A stretch of 64,000 bases of DNA, from assembly GCA_002825465.1 (NCBI GenBank), contig PJER01000009.1:1-64000 (forward strand). Reading direction: 5' to 3'. The notes under the pieces were generated by a model. That model had not been told where the DNA came from and ran no database searches. It saw nothing but the letters and a program-made list of their open reading frames with translations. Shown here in pieces: positions 17,329-25,910 of the stretch (position 1 is the stretch's first letter; every line of letters starts with the position of its first letter). This DNA is from Candidatus Thorarchaeota archaeon MP8T_1. Lineage in GTDB: Archaea; Asgardarchaeota; Thorarchaeia; Thorarchaeales; Thorarchaeaceae. Both the position numbers and the translations under genes were made by a program.

Positions 17329-17824
17329 CCGCCACTTCCTCTGCGCACCCTTCTGCTTTACAGACCATAAGATAAGCATCTTCACCGTCTCGGTAGTATC
17401 CACGGAGAACGCGACGAACTGAAAAGCCTAAAGTTTCATAGACTGACACAGCATGTTCATTTCCTTTTCGAACTTCTAGGAAGAATTCACTCGAACCATA
17501 TTCTGCCATTGCTTGAGTAGCTTGGCTGATTAATGAAGTTCCTATTCCCATCTTTCGAAATTCTGGTAGTACTGCGACTGAAACGATATGTCCCTTTTTC
17601 ACAGGCAAACGACCGAATGAGGAGATACCACGTTCGATTCGGCACATTATGTATCCAACAACTTTACCATCCGCTTCCGCAACAAGAAACGCCTTCGGTG
17701 CATGATAATGGAGTCCTAGGAAGAACTGGTCTGGATAATTCTCAGGTAGTGTTTCTTTGTTAATGTACACCACATGTCTGATATCATCCGACTTGAATTC
17801 TCTGACACTAAAGGACTCGGTCAT
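17318..17824 (-). CDS. Ard1/RimI-like protein N-terminal acetyltransferase
   Basis: 168 residues, single GNAT domain: N-terminal strand (FSVREFKSDDIRHVVYINKETLPENYP), the Ard1/RimI substrate segment with acceptor-site Tyr/Glu, acetyl-CoA loop FRKMGIGTSLI, and motif B (VSVYETLGFSVRRVLRGYY). The FPENYP-like loop and the RGYY motif match archaeal NatA-type enzymes that acetylate protein N-termini. An acidic C-terminal tail is added. It overlaps the DUF89 gene by 11 bases. Confidence 0.8.
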   Translation of the reverse strand: MTESFSVREFKSDDIRHVVYINKETLPENYPDQFFLGLHYHAPKAFLVAEADGKVVGYIMCRIERGISSFGRLPVKKGHIVSVAVLPEFRKMGIGTSLISQATQAMAEYGSSEFFLEVRKGNEHAVSVYETLGFSVRRVLRGYYRDGEDAYLMVCKAEGCAEEVADAE

Positions 17825-17943
17825 GTTTTTTTCACTCTTCAGTAATCTGACGACAATCTGTTTGTCTTAAATCCATTATGAAAGGGTTTCCCTTCTGTAT
17901 CTATTACTCAAAGCTTATCTTGGAACTGCATTCACGCAACTCT

Positions 17944-18513
17944 ATGTCCTCTATCTTAATTGGTGGTACACCTGGAACTGGAAAGACAATGGTAGCTAAA
18001 GTCCTCGGAAGTAAGCTTAGTGTTGAAGTAATGGAACTAGGAGAACTAGCAGAAAGATCGGGATGTATCTCTGCTCAAGATAAGGCTAGAGACACAGGGA
18101 TCATCGATGAGGACTGTCTTGTTGATTCACTCATAGAACTAGTTGAAGATAAGAAGAAACGGTATATCATTGAAGGTCATTACATTGATTTAGTTCCTAG
18201 TAGTGCTGTTCAATGGGTATTCATTTTACGAACTCATCCAGAAGCCTTGACTAAGAGATTGAATGATCGTGGGTATAAGGAAGAGAAGGTCAGTGAAAAT
18301 GTGGAGGCTGAGGTGTTGGGAGTCTGTCAGCTTGACGCCCTTGATTCATTCGGGGAAGAACGTGTCCTTGAGATTGATACGACGAATATGTCTCCTCCTG
18401 AAGTAGCAGAAATGATAGAGCAAATGATGAAAGAAGAGACAGCGCCTACACGAATTGACTGGATGGTCACCCTAGAAGAAGAAGGTCGATTGGATGATTT
18501 TCTAAGTGAATGA
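17944..18513 (+). CDS. Fap7/AK6-like adenylate kinase
   Basis: 189 residues from the ATG at 17944, which puts the P-loop (GGTPGTGKT) at residues 6-14 as in the family; the longer frame from 17878 adds a hydrophobic leader unlike homologues. Downstream are the NMP-binding segment IIEGHY and the LID-like arginines of LTKRLNDRGY. Archaeal and eukaryotic Fap7/AK6 proteins act in small ribosomal subunit maturation as well as having adenylate kinase activity. A 30-residue acidic C-terminal extension is present. Its stop codon directly abuts that of the convergent gene. Confidence 0.8.
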   Translation: MSSILIGGTPGTGKTMVAKVLGSKLSVEVMELGELAERSGCISAQDKARDTGIIDEDCLVDSLIELVEDKKKRYIIEGHYIDLVPSSAVQWVFILRTHPEALTKRLNDRGYKEEKVSENVEAEVLGVCQLDALDSFGEERVLEIDTTNMSPPEVAEMIEQMMKEETAPTRIDWMVTLEEEGRLDDFLSE

Positions 18514-19116
18514 TTATTCCTTCTCTTTTAGTGCAATTGCTATCAGATTGAATACAGCAGCAATAATCATGATGATTGGTGCGAATGCCGCATACAATTC
18601 ATCCGTTAACTCGGGTTGGTATGTTACTGCGAATGTTATTAGAAAGTAAACGTAGAGTCCCTCCATTGCCAATATCATTCCTGGGATTAGCGCAAACCAG
18701 GCGTACTTGGGAGTTGTATATGCGAAGTATGCGAGAATAATCATTATGATGCCAGAAATGATTGGAAGAATGAAATAGACTCCACCATATGCTAGGAACC
18801 CATCCCAAAATGTATCAAATCCTACTTCCGGAGGAACAATGACTCCTCTATGCATTGCTTGCATGAAATTAGAAATAATCGCTAGAATTCCCCCTATGAA
18901 CAACGAACCTGCAGCCCATCGATAATTGAGCATACCTAGTTTACGTTTGCGAAGTTGTTTCTTCAATTCTTCAGCTTTTCTCTCTCTTTCGGTAACTCTA
19001 CTAGATTCAATCTTCCGCTCCCGTTTAGTTAGACCATCATCTTGTTTTTTTGTTTCGTTTCCAACAGCATCAACAAGATCTTCAGCCATCTTTGTAGAAT
19101 CTTTCTCTTCTTTCAT
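18514..19116 (-). CDS. Membrane protein with charged N-terminal coiled coil, four TM segments
   Basis: 200 residues. The first 60 are very rich in Lys, Glu and Arg (DGLTKRERKIESSR, ERKAEELKKQLRKRK) and should form a cytosolic helix or coiled coil; four hydrophobic helices follow (about 67-87, 102-122, 128-148, 170-192), ending IALKEKE. No named family recognised. It is convergent with the Fap7-like gene with no gap. Confidence 0.6.
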   Translation of the reverse strand: MKEEKDSTKMAEDLVDAVGNETKKQDDGLTKRERKIESSRVTERERKAEELKKQLRKRKLGMLNYRWAAGSLFIGGILAIISNFMQAMHRGVIVPPEVGFDTFWDGFLAYGGVYFILPIISGIIMIILAYFAYTTPKYAWFALIPGMILAMEGLYVYFLITFAVTYQPELTDELYAAFAPIIMIIAAVFNLIAIALKEKE

Positions 19117-19186
19117 TCTGATTCTTGATTGGTGAGTTATAGTCGCTATTTAAGCCTCAGTATCTGGGAGACTTTTCGATGTTAAT

Positions 19187-20917
19187 TCACAGCAGGCTCT
19201 CGATTTGTTTCACAATAGGTAATTTCATGATCTCATTGATTTGTGATTTTATTGAGTTTGTTTTAAGTTTCCTACAAAGGGTTTGAATTTCTGTCATTTG
19301 TCCTTTTGAGTCAGCAAGGATCTTCGAGAGTCTATCTTCAAGTCGTTGTTCCTTCATGAAATATAGTTCATAAACAAGGGCTTCGCTGAATCCTTCTACT
19401 ATATTGATACATGACTCTCGTTTTGGAATATCAGTACTATCATATAATGTAGATAGCATTTCAAATAGAAATGCAACTTCCTCAGGATGATTAGGATAGG
19501 CAATTGGCAATTCTTCTAATATTCCTGTATTCAAACATGTTGTGAGTTGAGAATAATTCGTAAGATATCTTGTGCAAATATATTGAATCAATTTAGAGTT
19601 GAGTATCAGTCCAAGAGCTCTAAGATCTATGTTCTCCTTTGTGGGTATGATACGGACAATTCCGCCTCCGTTAATCATCCCTTTTGGTTTGATTACACAT
19701 CTTGGGTATCTGTAATTCTTCGTTGCCACAAGCCAGTCATTTGCATAGGACTCTTTCATTCCAATATTTCTAAGATACCAATCATTTGTGAATATCTTGT
19801 AGTTTTTATCAATGCGATATCTTCGAACACTTCGTCCACTGGTGATGTATGGGATAGGAAATTGTTTTGATCTTTCTCTCCTCACATACGCCTTTGGGAT
19901 GTCTCTTCCCCGAGTTGCAGTGAGAAATCCTTTTTGTCCTCTTCTAAGAATTCTCTCAAAGATGTCGTCGTGATAGATTGAGATGATATTACTTTCTGCA
20001 AGAATTTCTCTCTTCACTGAATTTTTTTGTTGATGATTTGGTCGTCGAGACTCTACTGAGACTTCATCAAGAACTCGAGAATTCAAGTTTCTACAGAAAA
20101 TTGTCACCATCTCCAAGGTGACACCATCGAAAGGACTTCCCTCATCTATTATCTTCCAGAGATTCATCTGTTCCAATAGGAATTCTCTAGTCTTTGTAAA
20201 TTGTTTAACTCTGAGGATACTATTTGGAATAAGAAATCCGAGTTCTCCGTCCATGCGCAGCAATGTGCTTGCCTTTACAATGAAATGTGCAGCACTATTC
20301 CAAGTCCCTGTTCTGTTTCCTCCAACAATAAAAGGATAGGAGTCTTGAATAGTTGCTCTCTCTTTTTTCGAGAGAATATTGCCATATGGTGGATTTCCCA
20401 AGATAACATCAAATCCTGGGTTCTGTCGTTTCATTATGGAAGAGAATTCGTCCATCCAATCAAATGATGTTAGACTATTTCCTCTCCTTATGTTTTCACA
20501 TATCTTTTCTCTAATCACATTATCATTCGATTGCCCTGTATTCCACAACTGAAGAAGTCCATCTCGACAATCCTCTACTGCTTCAATGTCTATATCAACA
20601 CCATACAACGAATTTGAAAGAATTGATCTATGCCTCTCAGTTTCAGGTGTAATATCTCCAAGCTCTTCTAGGGTCTTGTCTAACCAAAATGCCGCGACCT
20701 TAAGAAATACTCCGTCCCCACATGCAGGATCAAGAATCTTCAAATTTCGGATCTGCTCAATCAAATTCTCTCTATCAATGTGCAGACGCTCATTTAGCCA
20801 TGAGTTAAGAGATTCTGTCGCTATTCTTTCTGCTAGTGAAAGTGGTGTATAGAATGAACCAAGTTGTTTCTTCTGAAACTTTGAAGATATTGTTTCATTC
20901 TCCACTTCGTCCACCAT
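19187..20917 (-). CDS. Eco57I/TaqI-type adenine DNA methyltransferase, no nuclease domain seen
   Basis: 576 residues. N-terminal GSFYTP (20-25) and motif I DPACGDG (63-69) bind SAM; motif IV NPPYG (175-179) is the N6-adenine catalytic motif. The C-terminal half has the layout of a TaqI-like target recognition domain (ITSGRSVRRYRIDKNY, GGGIVRIIP, LTTCLNTGILEELPI). Type IIG enzymes carry an N-terminal PD-(D/E)xK nuclease; here the methylase begins almost at residue 1, so no nuclease is attached, and no restriction gene is next to it. It probably acts as an orphan methylase, or as one part of a system whose partner lies elsewhere. Confidence 0.8.
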   Translation of the reverse strand: MVDEVENETISSKFQKKQLGSFYTPLSLAERIATESLNSWLNERLHIDRENLIEQIRNLKILDPACGDGVFLKVAAFWLDKTLEELGDITPETERHRSILSNSLYGVDIDIEAVEDCRDGLLQLWNTGQSNDNVIREKICENIRRGNSLTSFDWMDEFSSIMKRQNPGFDVILGNPPYGNILSKKERATIQDSYPFIVGGNRTGTWNSAAHFIVKASTLLRMDGELGFLIPNSILRVKQFTKTREFLLEQMNLWKIIDEGSPFDGVTLEMVTIFCRNLNSRVLDEVSVESRRPNHQQKNSVKREILAESNIISIYHDDIFERILRRGQKGFLTATRGRDIPKAYVRRERSKQFPIPYITSGRSVRRYRIDKNYKIFTNDWYLRNIGMKESYANDWLVATKNYRYPRCVIKPKGMINGGGIVRIIPTKENIDLRALGLILNSKLIQYICTRYLTNYSQLTTCLNTGILEELPIAYPNHPEEVAFLFEMLSTLYDSTDIPKRESCINIVEGFSEALVYELYFMKEQRLEDRLSKILADSKGQMTEIQTLCRKLKTNSIKSQINEIMKLPIVKQIESLL

Positions 20918-21039
20918 CTATTCTCCATTCAATTTCAAATCAAATATTCCCCCATATAACAAGGTTGGCGTTTCAAAATACATGTAAATTAGGTGCCCGT
21001 ATAATGTCCTTTTTTAGTGAATACAGTCGGGGAAAGGGC

Positions 21040-22878
21040 ATGAGAAAGCTGTGGTTCATTGCAGTAGCGATGATATTTTTTATTCTGTCTCCAAGTGGGT
21101 ATGCGATTAGCTCACCTGCTGAAGATATTCAACCGATAGAGACATCTCAACCCGCAGCTGATTATCTTCCACGAGTATATGCTGAGAATATCGCACGTGA
21201 AATCTATACTTCATTCAATGTTACCAAGTATAAAGACCTAGTAATTGAATTCATTGAAAATGGCTCACGGTACATCTATACTTACTCTGATATACCCGGA
21301 AGTGTAAATCAGAGAGCTCAACAATGGATAATTCAACAGATGACAGCTCTCTCTAATAATCGAATGGAGATCTCACTAGAGGGACAATTTCAGAATATTG
21401 TAGCCACACTTCCTGGATATTTACCATCATCTGACGAACTGCCATTCTTTCTCCTCACAGCTCATTATGATTCTGGACTTCAAAGCCCAGGTGCAAATAC
21501 TGACGGTAGTGGAGTAGCAGTTCTCTTAGAACTTGTACGAGTGATGTCACAATACGAGTGGCCTCTTGATATCCAATTCCTAGTATTCAATGGTGAACAT
21601 GCCTTAGGTAGTGACCTGGGGAGCAAGGAGATGTCCTCTCAGTACGCTTTAGATGATAGAGAAATTCTTGCAATGTATAATGTAGATACTATTCTCTATC
21701 AGAATCGAAACGCTCCATCAGATGAACGACTAATTCTCGCATATAATCCAGGAGCAGAACGGTGGGCTTACCTCGCAAAGACAATGGGTAATTTCTATGG
21801 TGGAGATATTGTGAACATGATTTCTGCCATTGATTTCTATAGATGGACTTTCTCTGGACATTACCACTTTTCTGACAAAGGCATTCAAAACGTTCTATTT
21901 GCATACGAATCTGGTTACATGTATGATGATTACTCAGGAACTCTATTAGATATATGGCAAAGAAGAGAATTCAATTACTTTATTGGGCGTGAAACAGCTG
22001 CTTTTATCGGATCCAGCATAGCTTTCGTAATGGGGCGTGGTTATGGGCATAAACTTCATCTCTTTGATATACGAGAGATTGATGAAGGAACCTCCAATAT
22101 ATTCTATATCCCTATCACCACATCTACTACAATTAACATAACATGTCGATGGTATGGTGGTGGAGCAAACTTCTCTCTATATGATGATGATCATAGTCTT
22201 GTAAATTCGATTCTACATACTTCTGCATCTCCTTGGGTGCCTACGCCTGTTATTAATCAAGTAGTTAGTACTCCAGGTCTCTATGAACTTGAGATTGGCA
22301 ATCCTGGGGATTCAACTGTTGGTGTTGATATCTACATCGAGTTTGATTCTGACATGGATCAAAATGGTATATCTGATAGCCAAGAGTACTGGCTTGATAC
22401 TTCCCTCTTTAATACAGATGCTGATAACGATTCGATTTCTGATGCCTTAGAAATTATTTATGGCTTGGACATGAATAGTCCTGATGGTGATCACGACGAT
22501 ATGCCGGACTCATGGGAGCTGCAAATAGGTCTTGATGCTAGAAATCCTCTTGATGCATTTGATGATCCAGATCATGATAATTTAACTAATGTCCAAGAGT
22601 ATAATTATGGACTAAATCCATTCAGCAGTGATTCTGATAATGATGGAATGACCGACTCGTGGGAGTTGGCTAATGGTCTTAACCCACTCGTCAATGATGC
22701 TGAGGAAAATCCAGATGATGACCAATACACTAACTATGAAGAATTCCTGCTTGGAACTAATCCAAACATCTCTGATATGGTGCCCGAGGAATTAGATTTG
22801 ACTTGGGTCATTATCCCTTCAGCTGTAGTTATTCTGATAGTATCTGCTGTCTACATCAATCGTCGATATGCGATGTGA
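21040..22878 (+). CDS. Surface-anchored M28 family metallopeptidase with Ca-binding repeats
   Basis: 612 residues from the ATG at 21040, with GGGAAAGG just upstream; an ATG at 21004 is possible. Signal peptide MRKLWFIAVAMIFFILSPSGYA. The M28 domain has its zinc ligands and catalytic residues in the usual order: LTAHYDSG (His), NTDGSG (Asp), FNGEHALGS (Glu), YNVDT (Asp) and SGHYHFSD (His). After it come aspartate-rich thrombospondin type 3/EF-hand-like repeats (DADNDSISDALE, DGDHDDMPDSWE, DSDNDGMTDSWE), each ending in a similar helix, then a C-terminal membrane helix with INRRYAM inside. By family it is an aminopeptidase acting outside the cell on peptides. It is divergent from the methylase. 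Confidence 0.85.
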   Translation: MRKLWFIAVAMIFFILSPSGYAISSPAEDIQPIETSQPAADYLPRVYAENIAREIYTSFNVTKYKDLVIEFIENGSRYIYTYSDIPGSVNQRAQQWIIQQMTALSNNRMEISLEGQFQNIVATLPGYLPSSDELPFFLLTAHYDSGLQSPGANTDGSGVAVLLELVRVMSQYEWPLDIQFLVFNGEHALGSDLGSKEMSSQYALDDREILAMYNVDTILYQNRNAPSDERLILAYNPGAERWAYLAKTMGNFYGGDIVNMISAIDFYRWTFSGHYHFSDKGIQNVLFAYESGYMYDDYSGTLLDIWQRREFNYFIGRETAAFIGSSIAFVMGRGYGHKLHLFDIREIDEGTSNIFYIPITTSTTINITCRWYGGGANFSLYDDDHSLVNSILHTSASPWVPTPVINQVVSTPGLYELEIGNPGDSTVGVDIYIEFDSDMDQNGISDSQEYWLDTSLFNTDADNDSISDALEIIYGLDMNSPDGDHDDMPDSWELQIGLDARNPLDAFDDPDHDNLTNVQEYNYGLNPFSSDSDNDGMTDSWELANGLNPLVNDAEENPDDDQYTNYEEFLLGTNPNISDMVPEELDLTWVIIPSAVVILIVSAVYINRRYAM

Positions 22879-23100
22879 GTTGCGTAAAAGATATCCTATT
22901 TTATACACAAATCCAGAAATAAACTGGGTAGGCAGAAATGCATTAACATAATCGGACTAAAATCTGGTTAACATTGGGTATCCTCCTTCTGTCTTCATTG
23001 AATACTCAAGCAGGATTTTATCCACCGCAGGATGCTAGCCTACCCTTCTTCTACTCTGAGAGTGCTCTAACTATTCTCCAACATTCACTCTTGCTAGGTC

Positions 23101-23571
23101 TCAGGATCTTCTCATCGACTGTAAATGATTCATTCTCTCTCGGAGTTGATTTAATATGAGCTCCCATTCTCCCATTTGATTCTGAATATCTGCAATAAGA
23201 TTCTCTCTTGACTCTTCCTCAGCAAGCTGCATTATCTTTGCGAGTTCCGTGATGAAAGATTTTCCTTTGTCGTAGAGTGCTGCTATAACAATCTCATGAT
23301 AGGCTGGTGATTTATATTCATGCATGGCATTATTAACATACCATGCTAGAATATCTCTTTGAGCCATAACAGATTCATTGTAGAGTGCTGGCGGATTACG
23401 ACACCTCATTTTTGAAACCATGTCGAATGTAGTAAGTAATAAAATTGTCAAAAGAAACATTGCAAATGTTATCAGATAATTAGCATAAATGAAAGCGCAT
23501 ACTAATCCTGTAACTCCTGCTATCATGAGTGCAAGACTAATCACAATCCGAAACTGCACTTCAGCTTTCAT
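23101..23571 (-). CDS. Membrane-anchored helical protein
   Basis: 156 residues. Two hydrophobic helices (about 8-30 and 34-52) are followed by a cytosolic helical region of about 100 residues ending in basic RERMNHLQSMRRS. No family recognised. ATG 23571 is preferred to a TTG four codons earlier; neither has a good ribosome-binding site. Confidence 0.55.
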   Translation of the reverse strand: MKAEVQFRIVISLALMIAGVTGLVCAFIYANYLITFAMFLLTILLLTTFDMVSKMRCRNPPALYNESVMAQRDILAWYVNNAMHEYKSPAYHEIVIAALYDKGKSFITELAKIMQLAEEESRENLIADIQNQMGEWELILNQLRERMNHLQSMRRS

Positions 23572-23627
23572 CTTGGGTACCAAGGAATGTTTGCTTTTTT
23601 TCCTTAATTTACCTCTGAACAGCGCAT

Positions 23628-24977
23628 TTATGGGAGATTCTGAATTTCAGTCTCTTTTTTCTGAAGCTTAGAAATCTGTTCGTTTCTTATTTTCCAGAGT
23701 CTTCCATGTAATTTCGCAATGATGATAACAACTGTACCTATTACTCCTACAATTATCATTCCAACCGCACCAAAGAAAACTGGTGGACGACTTGAACCAA
23801 TTGTCTCAGCCCATACTCCAGCGATTGCCATACCTGTTAATTGTGCAGTATTGATCATAACACTCTGGAATGAAAAGACCTTCCCTCGCATTTTATCCTC
23901 AATTATTTCCTGCATGATGGCATTATTTGGTACGCCAATTGCGATGTTGACTCCACCTATCACTGACATAAGGAGTAATGCAGACAGGAAATCTCCTGAT
24001 GACACTAGCGCCAAGAGTGCCTCTACCACGCCTGCAGTTATCATTGCAGCAGTTATGAGGAACAAAGGTCTCTTTATTGATGATTTCTGGCCTAAAACCA
24101 ATGCAACAAAAATCCCTGAAACTGATGTACCACTAAGAATGAGACTAAAGTAGAATTCATCAAATGCAAGCTCGCCTTGGAAGAATGGAACAACTAGGGC
24201 ATTGAGCATTCCTCCCACAACCATGAGGGACGTGAAAATGAGAAGGAGGAAAGAAATGATAGGATTCTTGCTAACTAATCCCGCCGCTTCTCGAATCTCG
24301 TTCATGTATGAACTACCTTCTACTAGAGATATATTTGGAACGAGTGCGGTCTTGATTGTAACCATAGCGAAGGCGGAAGCGACAAAGGCAGCAGAATCGA
24401 TGAAGAATCCAACGAAGTAATCTGGCGCAATGAAAGCCATCAGTGCTCCGCCAAGAGGAGTAAATACAAGGGTCACAATCTGCAAAGTCATTTGCGATAG
24501 ACTGTTTGCAGTCACGAGATCTTCTTTCGCAACAAGTTTGGGTACTGATGCATTTCGTGCAGGGAAGAAAAATGCATTTGCAGTCGCATATACGAATGCT
24601 AAGACATAGAGCCAGGTGAGTGGATCAAGGAAAGATGGAAATAATGAAACGAACGGATAAAGAATCGTTACGACCGCCCTTACAATATCTGATGAAATCA
24701 AGATCTTTTTCCTGTCCCATCTGTCAACATAAACACCAATTATACCTGAAAAAACCACAAGAGGGATTACCTGCATCATTGCAAGTCCTGCCATTGCAAG
24801 TTCTGAACCTGTCAAAATGAATGCATAGAACAGCAGAGCAAGACTACCAATGGATGAACCAATATTAGAAATCAATTGACCAATCCATAGTTTCATGAAG
24901 TCTTTGTTCTGGAGAACGACTCTGAACCCTTTCTTCTGTTCTCCATTTATCGAGGTTATGTCTACAGATTCGCTCAT
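23628..24977 (-). CDS. MFS exporter (MFS_3, macrolide-efflux-like)
   Basis: 449 residues with about 12 hydrophobic helices. The start NKDFMKLWIGQLISNIGSSI and motif A GVYVDRWDRKKIL are typical of the MFS_3 group that includes macrolide and siderophore exporters. Cytosolic C-terminus rich in Lys (ISKLQKKETEIQ). Divergent from the nitroreductase at 25098, across a 120-base region with two tandem 14-bp repeats. Confidence 0.82.
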   Translation of the reverse strand: MSESVDITSINGEQKKGFRVVLQNKDFMKLWIGQLISNIGSSIGSLALLFYAFILTGSELAMAGLAMMQVIPLVVFSGIIGVYVDRWDRKKILISSDIVRAVVTILYPFVSLFPSFLDPLTWLYVLAFVYATANAFFFPARNASVPKLVAKEDLVTANSLSQMTLQIVTLVFTPLGGALMAFIAPDYFVGFFIDSAAFVASAFAMVTIKTALVPNISLVEGSSYMNEIREAAGLVSKNPIISFLLLIFTSLMVVGGMLNALVVPFFQGELAFDEFYFSLILSGTSVSGIFVALVLGQKSSIKRPLFLITAAMITAGVVEALLALVSSGDFLSALLLMSVIGGVNIAIGVPNNAIMQEIIEDKMRGKVFSFQSVMINTAQLTGMAIAGVWAETIGSSRPPVFFGAVGMIIVGVIGTVVIIIAKLHGRLWKIRNEQISKLQKKETEIQNLP

Positions 24978-25046
24978 TGGTTATGTCCAAAAATTCCAAA
25001 TTTCATCTAATACTTAAACTAAATCATGTGTGTAGATGATACACAT

Positions 25047-25074
25047 CCCAATGTATTTCACCCAATGCATTTCA
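25047..25074. repeat. Two tandem 14-bp direct repeats in a divergent promoter region
   Basis: CCCAATGTATTTCA is followed directly by CCCAATGCATTTCA, differing at one base. They lie 24 bases before the nitroreductase start and about 70 bases before the MFS exporter start. A broken dyad, ATGTGT ... ACACAT (25026-25031 and 25041-25046), abuts them. This arrangement suggests a regulator-binding region. Confidence 0.45.
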
Positions 25075-25097
25075 AATAATATGGTGAAAAGACATTC

Positions 25098-25904
25098 ATG
25101 GACGAATTCTTTGAGCAAATGTGCAATGCAGTTTCAACTAGGCAATCCCATCGGCATTTTTTGCCTACCACTCTATCCTCAGATCATGAAATGGCAATTC
25201 TTTCCTTTTTAGAAAAAATTACTGTCCCTTTTACACACGACGTGGTGATTTCATACCATAAAGTAACTCAAGATACAAGTATAGTCTACTTTAAAGGACC
25301 ACTCCAATTCATTGCTCTAGAATCTCCAAGGTCCATTGAGGAACAGACGAAACTCGGTTTCTTAGGAGAACTCATCGTACTCTTTGCTGAGAGTATTGGT
25401 ATCAAATCTTGTTGGATGGGGCATTACAACAAGAAGAATGTAAGAGATACCGTATATGGAAGTACTCCTCAGGATAGTGAACGTCAATTGTATTGTATCA
25501 TCCTTCTAGGATATGTTCCTGAAAAGACTGGAGTCCTGGACCGATTTTCTAAAAGAAGGTTCTCAAAGAAAAATCGTACAATCGACTCGTTCCTTACATC
25601 CGATTCATCGACTGACATTCCAGAATCCATCCAATATGGGCTTGCACTCTCATCGAAGGCTCCCTCTGCAATGAATACACAAAAATGGTATTATCATATT
25701 TCTAAGACTGAAAATGAGTTTTCTGTTGAGCTAGGTAAAATCAAAGGTTACAAACATTTCAAATGGCCATACTATGACATCGATGTTGGAACAGCAGCAG
25801 CACATCTATGGCTTGGTCTTAAGCAAACGCGTGAACCTATTTCAGTAACATGTTCATCTAATGATTCTGATTCAGTATGGACATTTCTAACAACATCTTC
25901 TTGA
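25098..25904 (+). CDS. Putative nitroreductase (TM1586 type)
   Basis: 268 residues. N-terminal STRQSHRHF is the FMN-phosphate-contacting start of nitroreductases; the second half repeats the fold (LALSSKAPSAMNTQKWYYHI ... YDIDVGTAAAHLWLGLK), as in the TM1586-like nitroreductases, where both halves of the dimer are fused in one chain. FMN-dependent reduction is expected; substrate unknown. Divergent from an MFS exporter, a pairing often seen in detoxification. It converges on the histidine kinase gene with 6 bases between. Confidence 0.72.
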   Translation: MDEFFEQMCNAVSTRQSHRHFLPTTLSSDHEMAILSFLEKITVPFTHDVVISYHKVTQDTSIVYFKGPLQFIALESPRSIEEQTKLGFLGELIVLFAESIGIKSCWMGHYNKKNVRDTVYGSTPQDSERQLYCIILLGYVPEKTGVLDRFSKRRFSKKNRTIDSFLTSDSSTDIPESIQYGLALSSKAPSAMNTQKWYYHISKTENEFSVELGKIKGYKHFKWPYYDIDVGTAAAHLWLGLKQTREPISVTCSSNDSDSVWTFLTTSS

Positions 25905-25910
25905 TTGCGA

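Noticed and set aside
19187..20917. Complete type IIG restriction-modification enzyme
   Set aside because: No N-terminal PD-(D/E)xK nuclease can be placed before the methylase, which begins near residue 1.
22926..23045. GGGTAGGC / GCCTACCC inverted repeat as a structured RNA
   Set aside because: Eight-base arms 104 bases apart with no further pairing visible; expected by chance in a window of this size. The 61-codon plus-strand frame nearby (22974-23159) also lacks coding character.
25047..25074. CRISPR-like repeats
   Set aside because: Two copies only, directly adjacent with no spacer, and no cas gene in the window.
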